A DNA stretch of 64,000 nt from Rhabditoides inermis. Taxonomy: Eukaryota > Nematoda > Chromadorea > Rhabditida > Rhabditidae. The translations under genes and the position numbers were made by a program. Positions 34,621 to 50,918 of this stretch are shown here, piece after piece (the stretch's first letter is position 1; every line of letters starts with the position of its first letter). The notes below the pieces were generated by a model. That model searched no databases. It saw only the letters and a program-made list of their open reading frames with translations, and was not told the DNA's origin. The stretch covers positions 170,001-234,000 of the forward strand of contig CAWZYM010000020.1 in the NCBI GenBank assembly GCA_963966185.1, written 5' to 3'.

Positions 34621-35173
34621 ATGGAGTGCGCTTCGGGCATGGATCAGTTGGGGCTCGACGACTGTCCCACTGCCGAGTCGATCGGCGGTCTGCTCGCAAG
34701 GATCCACGATCAGGTAATTCATCATCGTGTTTATCCTGTATCCCTGCTCCCTTCTCAAATTTGTCTTCCTCCTCCAGACGGCGTCCCTCCCTGTCTCCCC
34801 CGCTCCCTCCTCTTCCGATCCCTTAGATGCCGACTGTGAGACTATGACCGAGAGGGGAATGCCCGGACAGAACGGCAGCTTCTACGTTTGCGAGCTGCCC
34901 AAGAAGGTACGAGGTGGGATTACGGTAGATTACAGTATTCCAGCCCGTGGTGCGTCCGGTTCGCGAGGAGACTGGCAGTCAGTACGCGTTCGAAAATGAG
35001 GAGGAGGAGGCTGCTTCCGCTCCCGCTATGAACGACGACTTCAAGCAGTACATGAAGGACGAGGAGGTACGAGGAGAGAAGGGAGAGAGAGAGAGAGAGA
35101 TAAATATTTCCGTGCTTAGAAGCGTCGCCTTAAGCTCTACTCGGCTCTCCTTCGTTATCAGCAGCAGCAGTGA
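34621..35173 (+). CDS. Small acidic protein with a Cys-containing N-terminal half
   Basis: Four phase-0 exons (34621-34713, 34779-34905, 34944-35067, 35120-35173) encode about 130 residues. They run from MECASGMDQLGLDDCPTAES through ADCETMTERGMPGQNGSFYV, then an acidic stretch (FENEEEEAASAP) and a basic C-terminus ending in four Gln. The start follows TTGTCAG directly, so it is either a trans-splice acceptor or an ordinary exon whose upstream exon I missed. A (GA)n tract ends just before it. No signal peptide is visible. Function unknown. Confidence 0.6.
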
Positions 35174-35581
35174 GACAACCCCGCCAAATATGGAGATAGT
35201 GTTACGTAGTTGTCTCGACGAAATTACACATACAATTGTAAATAGCGTTTTCTCGTTTAATAAATATTGTTTATCACAATGCCTCCACGTTGAAATGTTA
35301 TTATGTGCCCAGAATAAGATTTGTACGAACAATAATATAAAACGAAACAGCTGTAGAATAGCAATAATCGCCGCATGATGTCATGTCATGGTCATGTTTG
35401 AAAATTCGAAATTCCCGCGCGCGGGGGAACTGCATGAAAACGCGCGGGAAAATTCTCGCATCGCTCACTTGTCCCAAGGTTTTTCGCGCAATTCCCCTAA
35501 ATTTTCGTTGTTTTGTGTTACGTTTCGTGTTGTTGATAAACATTTATATCATACATTCATAATCCTTACAGACCTCACATA
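35174..35581. promoter_or_regulatory. Upstream region of mcm-5
   Basis: About 400 bp without a gene. It contains several copies of GCGGGAA/TTCCCGC-like sequence (35413-35455), resembling E2F sites (TTSSCGC). That would fit S-phase control of an MCM gene, but this is an inference from motif only. A CTTACAG acceptor lies 10 bases before the mcm-5 ATG. Confidence 0.45.
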
Positions 35582-41704
<6,123 letters not shown>

Positions 41705-42967
41705 GCACACCCGCACACCCGGAAGTGGCCTCATCCAATTCCCACCGCCACTTCCTCTCCCACTCCCAATGTATCTATCTCACCCCATGGTCTCAACTCA
41801 TCAAAACTGTACTATGCCTTTTGATGATACTTTCCGGTTTTTATGTTTGACATTTTGACAAGGTAAACACGTTTTAGTAATGATGAGTGATTGATGACAA
41901 TGTTTTGTTGAGAGAGGAGGGAACGTGGGTGTGTGGAGGAGGAGGAGAGTGAGGACGGAAACAATTGGGTGCTGCACTCTTATTTTCGGGTCGGCCCTGT
42001 ATGAATTATGACCCGCGGGAATGTGGGAAGACATGGATTCGAGTCAGGGCTCCTGTTCACGAGCTACTACTGTAGGAGGGATGCATGCACTATCTAGGCA
42101 TCAGTGCCTGCCCTTTTTAGGCATCGGTGTGCTGTGCGAGATCGGAAGTCCACCAGTCTCTCTCTCATTCGTTTTTTCCTTCTCGCGCTATCTCTAACTT
42201 TCTCTGAACGGCAGCGAAGGAATATATAACAACTAGTATGCACATATATTTTCCGGAAGTGAAGTATGTGCAAGAGGTACTTGCAGGAAATTCTGCAGAG
42301 TTGTTGATGTGACTATGGGTAAAGGACATCCCATTGTACTTGAATCTCGAGACTTGGTTGCGAGAGAAGGAGGGAGAGAGAGGGAGGGTAGGAGAGGGAG
42401 GGAGAGAGAGAGAGAGAGGACGGTGCTCTGTCTAATGTCTCTCTCTCGTCTCCCAGGGTTTCTCCCCGATCCGGTAACTTTGCTGGAAAGGCGAGGCATT
42501 TTCTCTCCCGGATTGTTAAATATTAGAGTGAGTGTGTATGGATTGGCATTTTTCACAGAGCGCTGCGTCGACTGCTGGAGAGAGTGTGGGAGCGAGAATT
42601 CCACGGCATTCCATAGTGTCTTGTGCGACTGTGTGAAGTTGTTTCCTCGCTCGCTCTCTCGCCTTCCCTCGACTATTATATGAGCCATGTGTCCCCCTCC
42701 CCAATGCAGGCCTGATATGGTTTGTGTAGTAGTAGTAGTTGTTGTTATTTCCCTTCCAAGAAAAGCAATTCGCTGCGTACGATGCTTCTTTTCTCTTTTC
42801 TGTCCTCATTTCGAGATGGTGTCATTTGGCGTCTCTTGTCCGTGCTATTGTCGTGAGGGGAGGTATATTGCAGAGTGACGCGGTGCACTCCAAAAGGGGG
42901 GCGGGGCGAGAGGCGCCGAGCCTCGCCTCCCAAGCTCCACTCACACTCGCTCCTTCCAGAGACAGAC
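41705..42967. other. Intergenic, no gene recognised
   Basis: Between mcm-5 and the small membrane-protein gene. It contains a GA-rich tract (42370-42420). Open frames are compositionally like simple repeats. It ends in a TCCTTCCAG acceptor eight bases before the next ATG. Confidence 0.5.
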
Positions 42968-43856
42968 ATGCTGCTACGACAGGACTCTTCTGACGTCGAG
43001 CTTTCCTCGCACGAGATTGAACTGCTCAAAGAGGACAACCGGAACAGAGTGAAGCGGTGAGGGATTGTTGTGTGTCGTTTCCGCTGTTTCCATGCCATTG
43101 GCTTTGATGATGGAGTCCTCCCCCTCTCTCTCATGCTCGAAATGTGAATGGTTTGATGGGTGTGTTGTGTGGGTGCGGTGGTGCATGAGGGAGGGCCTTT
43201 GGCTTTGAGTGAGAGAGAGAGAGAGGGAGAAGAGGAGATGCATCTGTCAGTCAAACATGAACCCTTCCAGGCTGGTTGCCCTCGTCGCCATCTCTCTCAC
43301 AGCAGTCGCGCTCTTACTTGTCGCCCTCTCGCTCTCACTCGGAAAGAACATCGACCGAATGGGTGAGTTGCCTTCGCCATCGATCCACTCTCTTATTTGC
43401 ATTCACTGAGTGGGCGATTATCGTTGTTGCCGAGGGATTTGAGTGTTTGAAGTTTGAACGTTTGACACAAGCATGTGTGTGTTCCAAGCAATTGAAATGT
43501 TCGGATGTGCGATCTCTGGTTGCACTCTCACCTTTTTCTCCAGCTCTCTCGAGTTAAGAGTGAGAGGTGTGTTGTTGTGTGTTGTGAGGATTTGGAATTG
43601 ACAGGCGCGGTGGATGGGTTCACTCTCCCTCTATCTCTTGCACACGTTTCAATTCTTTCCAACGACTCGCTGTGACCAATTAGAATGCAGACACGGGTGT
43701 GCGTTCCCCCCAGCACATTATGCATCCAATCCGAGCGGCTCTCTCTCTTTTCCCCCCTAACTCGGTTCGGTTTCAGTGGAGGAATCTCTGAGCAGCCGGC
43801 AGGACGACCAGGTCTCGCCGCGTGACATGTTCGCCGAACAGCGGGCGCCGCAATGA
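42968..43856 (+). CDS. Small single-pass membrane protein
   Basis: Three exons (42968-43057, 43271-43361, 43778-43856) join in phase to about 86 residues. They comprise an acidic N-terminus (MLLRQDSSDVELSSHEIELL), a basic stop (NRNRVKR), one hydrophobic span (LVALVAISLTAVALLLVALS) and a polar C-terminus ending QRAPQ. With the positive residues before the span, the N-terminus probably faces the cytosol. The CCTTCCAG eight bases before the ATG looks like a trans-splice acceptor. I do not recognise the family. Confidence 0.7.
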
Positions 43857-44674
43857 GGCGCCCCACACGGCGCCGCGACTGGCGCCTCGCCATCGGACCA
43901 AGTCCCCCACTCGCCGCGACCGGGTACGGATTGTCTTCCGCGAACAATGCTCAATCCTCTTGTGCTAGACGCGCTACTTCGTAATAGTGCTGTTTGTAAA
44001 TATTGTAATGTTTTCTTGGTATTCTTTATAAAACACTATACTTTTGTGGTTGTTTTTCGATCAGATGATTGCTTTCCTGATGATTACTTTCGTGTAATGA
44101 TGTTTCGGTGTAATCCTCCAAGACAAGACATTGACGTTATTCGTTTGGATAATAGGTTCGAAGTCGAAGCTGTGTTTTGTTATGACAGAATAACGTGAGC
44201 GAAGATAGGATTCAACTTCTAAAAACCCGAAAAAAGTGTATGCGGATAACCGAATGCTATTGTGCATAGAACAGACCCTATGGCAGTGTTAGTTTGTGAC
44301 GAAAGAATACATTTCTCCTGAGTAGCGAATGAGAGTAACGTGCGAAAGAATAATAAAGTATTTCAAGGCAGATAACAACATAATAATACTATTAAATGAG
44401 AATCACGAATGAAACGAAAGTAAGTAATTTTGAATTTGTAGTGTTGTGTTTTCTTGTGCATTAAAAGTGGAGACTGCGAATTACTAATAATTTGAACAAT
44501 TGTTACTAAATAGTCATTGCTCAAAATTTTGTGTTTTATTTCGCTATTATTTGTTGCTCATTTTGTATCCTTTCATAGTGAGTGATACTGCGCTTATTCT
44601 GAATGAAACATTTCATATGTATATATTATGCACCGTTGTAAAAACAAATAGTTAATAGACATGAACATGTATAT
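43857..44674. other. Convergent intergenic region, AT-rich
   Basis: Between the stop codons of the small membrane protein (plus) and the 7TM receptor (minus). No gene or repeat was recognised. Confidence 0.6.
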
Positions 44675-46095
44675 TTAAGCACTGCGAACTCTACTGGGGT
44701 TGTAAGGCAAGACAAGTTTGGCATTGTGCTTGTCTTTCTCGAGATTCTTTTGTAGCACAAATTCAGAAGGAGTAGAAGAAACTTGACGTTGGAAGAACAT
44801 TGCACCATGATGATCCTTTCTAATGCGAAACGCGCGTTGGAAGGCTTTTCGGAAATCATTCGAAAGTGTGAGGTAGACAAATATATTTAGCGCAGAATTG
44901 ACGGCATCTGCTATTACCAAACCTTGCGACGCATTCTCGCTTATTGGAAGAATCTGAAATTGTTCGTTGGCCGATTTCGCTATATTTTCATTGAATAAGT
45001 GTGTACCTCGCGGTAATATGTTGCAATAATAGACTCGATGTTTGGAATGGCAACCAAGATGTTTGAGAATACGCTGACTGCTAAATTGTAACGGATTTTC
45101 TGGATCTGTGATGACAGCTTCCTGAAACGTGTTGTGTGAGATGACAAATAATATTACCTCTCGAATTTGATTAGAATGAGTCACATCCTCGTCTAGTTGG
45201 TGGATTTCCCCACCTGTCCGCTCGAGTGCTCATGCCTAACGTTCTCACATATGAGATAATGTTCATGGTAAGCCCCACGAGATACCCTGTCACTGTCCAG
45301 TTATACACAAACGTCGCAACGCCTTTGGTGAACGTCGCCTATATAAACATATAATCGTTTCATTCAACGGCATAACCGAACCTTTCGACCGCAGTCGAAC
45401 TTGGCTTCGACGCCGTCTAGCGTGGAAATGATAGACATGCCAAGGCAATAAACGGCAAACAAAAAGACGATGAGAAAAGAAACCACAGAAAGGTGAGGTC
45501 TGAAGCAACAATCATTATGGCGTGTTCATCCATAAAATTGGCATTAGAATTGGACCTGTTCTTCACGTGTCGAATGTAATAAATAGGTGTGAATATAGCT
45601 GCGACGCGTTCGTAGCCGAGAAATAACTGAACCATTGGCGGCCATATGTTGCCGATAAGTCTAAATTTTAAATATGATCGATTAATTAGATCAAAAGTTC
45701 CAGTTTATCAAATGAGATAATGCTAACCTAAACCATATAGTGGGCTCTTCGCAGCAAGTGAGTGGCGTGTTCACTTTCACTATGCCTTCATCCAATGCAT
45801 AAGTGTAGGAGCTAAATCGATCCCAACCCTGTGTCATCACACCCACACAGTTTATCAGGTTCGCGACTGCCAACGTGGTTAGCAACTGAAGAATTCGAAG
45901 ATTTTGCTTAGCTAACATACTTTTCCAATTCACCTTGGACTCGAGCCGGAACTGTGGTGAGGTCAATAGAACATATATCAATGGAATGTTGAGTAGTGTG
46001 CATATTAGTCCGGCGATGGCGCATGCCAGCTGCATCGGCAACGCCTCCGGCATCCAACCGAGCTCCACTGATGTGGCATTCCGCCACACCGCCAT
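44675..46095 (-). CDS. Nematode-type 7TM G-protein-coupled receptor
   Basis: Probably a chemosensory or peptide receptor in the plasma membrane. Five or six exons from ATG at 46095 to the stop at 44675-44677. Segments in order: TM1 (PMQLACAIAGLICTLLNIPL); TM2 (LQLLTTLAVANLINCVG); an ERV motif in place of DRY (FLGYERVAAIFTPIYYIRHV); TM4 (SVVSFLIVFLFAVYCLGMSI); TM5 (VTGYLVGLTMNIISYV); TM6 (YNLAVSVFSNILVAIPNIES); and TM7 with NSALNIFVYLTLSNDFRKAF, which replaces NPxxY. The joins around 45180-45300 are the least certain. Sub-family (srx, srw, dmsr and so on) cannot be decided by eye. The start lies only 108 bp from the divergent gene at 46204. Confidence 0.75.
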
Positions 46096-46203
46096 ATAAC
46101 GCGCTGAAAGAAGGAAGTACGGAATGTCGCGTTTTTATAAACGATGTTCAACACGCAAAGAATATAATAATAACGTTCTCGGTATCGAATACGCGTTTCA
46201 GAG
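46096..46203. promoter_or_regulatory. Candidate bidirectional promoter
   Basis: Only 108 bp separate the start codons of the minus-strand 7TM receptor and the plus-strand coiled-coil gene. The two 5' ends must share this space unless either has a further upstream exon. Confidence 0.45.
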
Positions 46204-48126
46204 ATGGCCCAGGATCGGGTGAGTGGGAAGGAGTTGGCGCAGCTCGATCAGAGTCTCGTGATGGAGCTGCTACCGGTGCGACGCGCCGCACTCAAACAAC
46301 TCAAGGTGAGGAGGAAAGAGATTCTGAGATGATCGAACATCTAAAATGTATAGACGATGGACGAAGTGAGGTGTCAGATATGAGACATATAGTTAAGCTT
46401 CTGGTATGGGGTCGTGGCACGTAGTATATCATTTACTGCTTATTGAAAGGCGACTGTAATTCATTCGGAGTATCGCCGCCTGGAGTAGGCTCTGCAAACT
46501 CCTACAGCGTACAACGTATCGTAATGAGATCCATGAATGAGTGCAGCTGCAGAGGAAAAAAACAATAACTAGGTTGAGTATTTATTTCCTCTCCAAGATC
46601 GTTGATATAATAGATTTTTAAAGAATGTATAACCTAATAAATTCATGCGACATTAGCCCCGATGGAATAGGGTCCGGTATCGAATACTATTTCCTTGATA
46701 AATATGATTGTTCTTACGTAGTAGTAGTTATATTACACAAAATATTATATAAGTCACGCAATAGGAATATGATAACGAATAACGTATGAATACTATAATT
46801 GAATAAGTTCAATTCCGGTATGGAGTAGGCTCGCCAATCAGTTCCACTCTTTTTACGAGAGACGTGTGGTTAGATGAACCCTGTTGAATGATGTTTTCAC
46901 TTTGACAAAAAAAATGCGACAGTACCGAGTGAACGAGTGTCAAACATGCGAACATCAGCTTGCTAAGACGCTAAGCGAACACAATACCACTACGACAGCT
47001 GTGTATAATTTCTACATATTTGTTTTCATTGTCCAATGAAGTACAAGTATGTCATGTATAAACTCATTTTCATCAAGAACAGGAAAAGGAAATACAGAAG
47101 CCTAACGCCTTCACAGACTGGCTGATAGTTTGTGCCACAACCGAGATCAGGCGAAGCTAAGATTCAAGTGAGAAAAGAAAAGAAAACTAGAGTGTGGCGC
47201 GGTTTCTTTAATTGCGGCTTGCGGCTTGCTGTAATAAATTTACTATTCGAATCTCTCGCGTTTGGTCTACTCACGATCTGAAAGGCGGTCACAGGGTGTC
47301 TAGTTTTCTAAAGTTAACCGACGAACTTTCACTCCGGAATTATATTACAGTATACTTAAAACGGGCAAGGAAGCACAAATAATATGAATATCGACTGAAG
47401 TTTTGATAGTTTAACAAGTCAATGTTCAAAAAAAGTTTTCAGTTGATCGATACACCGCCGGCACCGGCTGCGATGCGGAAAGCGAAGAAGAACTCATCGA
47501 AGCAGCGGCAGAAAGACGCGATCCGCGCGCGCAACAAGGCGAACAGGGAGAAGAGGGCGCAGGAGAAAAGGCAGAGGGAGGAACAGGTGGGAGGGGACGT
47601 TGTGATTGTGTCACTTGAGGTTTGTAGGAGGAGGCGACTCGCCAGCTGCGCAAGTCGTTCCTGCCCCCTATGCGAGAGACACACGTGGATGAGGAGACAA
47701 TGGGGGAGGTGGAGGGATTGGAGCTGAGCGACAGCGACATGACTAGTTGTGATGACAGCGAGGACGGTGAGTGAGTGAGTGAGTGAGTGAGTGAGATGGT
47801 GTTGCAGAGCTGCCCTCTGTGGATACTGCCATGGAGGACCGAAAGATGATGCGATGGCACAAGGAGGTGTTCGGACAGCCGATTCGAAAGAGGAGCAAGA
47901 AAGGTCAATCAAGCAATCAATCAACGACTGTGTGACGAACAGTATTGCAGTGGCGGTAGCGAAGGAGGAGGTTGTGGAGAAGGAGAAGAGGGAGAAGATC
48001 GTGAGGGCGCGGAAGAGCGATGAGGCGAAGCAGCAGAAGGCGCGCGACCAGCACATGCTCAGTGTGTGGCGGGAGAGGGAGAGGAAAAGAATCCAAGAGC
48101 TCGTTCTCATCACAAAGGTGAAGTGA
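46204..48126 (+). CDS. Basic/acidic coiled-coil protein, function unknown
   Basis: Exon 1 (46204-46305) reads MAQDRVSGKELAQLDQSLVM to KQLK and joins in phase across a 1.1-kb intron to LIDTPPAPAAMRKAKKNSSK at about 47443. Later exons give a Lys/Arg-rich helix (RARNKANREKRAQEKRQREE), an acidic patch (VEGLELSDSDMTSCDDSED), MEDRKMMRWHKEVFGQPIRK and a final charged helix ending LITKVK. About 215 residues. Composition suggests a nuclear or nucleolar protein, but no domain is recognised. If exon 1 does not belong, the start would be the Met at 47422 or 47472. Confidence 0.6.
46306..47442 (+). other. Long AT-rich intron, no gene seen
   Basis: 1.1 kb between the first two exons of the coiled-coil gene. 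A short motif (GGAGTAGGCTC) occurs twice (about 46481 and 46821). Nothing else was recognised. Confidence 0.45.
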
Positions 48127-48686
48127 AAAAAACAAAACATAAAAGACAGTGGTGCTTACGGGGTTATGTGTTGTGCGACAGTATGTCGAGTATCGGTTGT
48201 ACACTGATGTATAGTAATCTCAGTGTCAGTAAATGTAACGGGAACTGGGCGTTATTTGATAATGGCGGTATTGTCATGTAATTGGAAGAAAACGTGAGTT
48301 AGGGAGTGGCAAAACATAGATGTGATCGGGATATCATGAATACGGAATAGTGGAATGGAGTACAAGTCATTTTAAGTGTAAGTTATTCTTTGTTGTTAAC
48401 AGGTGTTGTGACGTAGGTGAGGGTATCGTGCTAATGCAGAAATCGCGTAACGTAACATGAATATATATTACGCTGACAAATAACATTTTTTATTTATAAT
48501 ATTACGATGTATGTGATATATCAGCAAGCAAAGACAAAACAAAGGCGCACAATCAAGTTAGCAACTGGAAATTACGGAACTCCGAATTATTGCAACGTCT
48601 TGTTGTATGTTTGCGTTGGATAGTATTTTTTTAGGAGCATTTCTATCAGACTTGTGTGAAGTAGTTTCTCTCGAACGAATTTCACG
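48127..48686. other. Intergenic, AT-rich
   Basis: 560 bp between the coiled-coil gene and the pseudokinase. No features seen. Presumed 3' UTR and promoter. Confidence 0.6.
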
Positions 48687-50883
48687 ATGCTCGTACGAGG
48701 TGTACGTAGTGTGTTTGAGTCGTACGAGGCCACGGCGGCACTCGAGCAGCAGCTGGGTCCCCCCGACATGAGCATCATACACTTCCCCACCGACAAGGTC
48801 TTCCTGGACAAGTGGCTTGTGAGTTGATTTATTGATTACACAAATATTAATCAATTGATTGATTATTTGTTATCAGCTGCTGGAATTGCTGGACATTGAC
48901 GACAAGAAGGGCGTCACGTATCTCGCGTGGGGAAATGGCATGGAAGTGAGACAGTTTTCTTTATTTTTGATAGCGTATTGTGGAGGTGTGTATTTGAGGT
49001 GATCCTGCGCGTCGGTCTCCTCTCGCACCACGACGCGCGAATCACCACCGAGGTGACACTCCTCCACCAGGTACATGCGTGCCATTCGAGACAGGCTTTC
49101 TCATGTCGTGAATCTTGTGGTATAGCGTGTAGCTAAGTAGCGATCATTCATTTTACTGCCGATAGCAAGAATCCAAAACTATGATTGTGTGTAGCTGGAG
49201 CGTCGCCGGCACCAGCACCTGGCGGGCACAGTGGTGTGGGCGACCCACATCGACCCCGGACATCCCACCCACGGCATCATCACATACGCCACCCTGTACC
49301 GGTGGGTGGCAGGCAGGCAGGCATGCTGCACGCACTCTTCCCTTCCGGCGTCCTGTCTCTTCATGCGTTCCTCGTTTTCGTCCCTGAATCGTTCCGGGAT
49401 GTTCACGCATTCTTCCCTGCACGCGGTGCTCGTTTTGTCTTTGTTCCAACCGATTGTAACTCTTGGCACATGCTGTGTTGAGGCCGGGTCCTCGTCTGTC
49501 GGAGATAGTCGCTTGGTGTGCGCAGACGAGGCCTGCCCACAAGGAGGACGCGTTGTCCGCCCGCGCGGTCGCCAGGATAGCCATCGACATATGCGAGGTG
49601 AGCTAGTGCTATTCTATGACGGTTTTCGATTGCTTAGCAGATTATTGAATCATTTTTATTGTAATCTGTAACGTGTCAATTAAATTATAGCCGGAGCATT
49701 GGAATCAAGTACTTATTTTATTGTGTCGGTCTCGGTAGTACATTGTAGTGGAAATCAGTCATTTGCAAATAGGACTTGAAAGCGTTACTGATAATAAATG
49801 ACTTGTGGGGGAAACGACGCACATGTTTTCTACAGTATCCTTTCCAGATCCTGTACCATATTGGCGAGTGCAATCGGATTCTGCTCGATCTCAACCCGTC
49901 CCAGTTCACCTTCTCCGCCAGGGCGCGGCGGTGAGGGAGAGATATCGATTGATTGGTCGATTGATTGATTGCAGGGTATAGTCGGATTGGATCCCATATG
50001 CCATCCGTGACATTTCACATGTTGTGCAGTTTCGTGCAACACAACATGTATATCTTCAAAGATCCAAAACGCTTTGTGAGAAGGAATCGAACCCATGAGC
50101 AGATCACAACGATCGCGCGCTGGCGGCGCGCTCTACCACTGCGCCATTGAGGCTCACACTAAGAGGTCATTGAATCTCCCAGATATGTTTGCTCGTTAAC
50201 TCTCATCATAGTACACTCAAGTGGCCAGTGGAGCTAGATGTGCTCTCTCTTCGATCTCTTAACAACTGCCTCTATGGCGCAGTGGTAGAGCGCGCCGCCA
50301 GTGCGCAATCGCTGCGTGCTGCTCATGGGTTCAATTCCTCCTCATGGACGCGTTTTGGATATTTGTTGACAAACATGTTGTGTTGCACAAAACTGCACAA
50401 CATGTGAATTGTCACGGATGGCATATAGGATCCAAACCGACTATAACGGGCCGAAACAGGGTTAACCCCTCTTTCTACCATTAACCATCTCTCTCACTTC
50501 TTAGTTATGTCTTGGTTATGTATTGTGTGATTTTCCTTCCCTTTTATACTATTCCTCGTTGATCGATCGATTGCAGCTTCTTCATCCACGACCTGACCGA
50601 CTCGATGGTGCGTCGTCCGGGCAACGTGCCGATCGGCGGCGTGTTCTGGCGGGGCGACGAGGCCACAGCGCCCCTCGCCGCATGCGCCAGGGGAAATGGT
50701 GCGTCTGTTGGACTATTGATTGATTCATCGATTGATTGCAGCGCACATGATGAACGACGCGGACCTGTTGGAGGCGGCGTGGTACATGCTGGTGCGGATG
50801 CGCATTGGCAGGCTGCCGTGGGAGGGAAGGGAGGTGATTGGGAGAGATAGGGAGGGAGGGAGGGAGGGAGGGAGGGAGGGAGG

Positions 50884-50918
<35 letters not shown>

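Noticed and set aside
50083..50338. Functional tRNA genes in the 49977-50447 inverted repeat
   Set aside because: A and B boxes are good, but the acceptor ends do not pair and the T stem is weak in both arms. I therefore describe tRNA-like sequence rather than tRNA.
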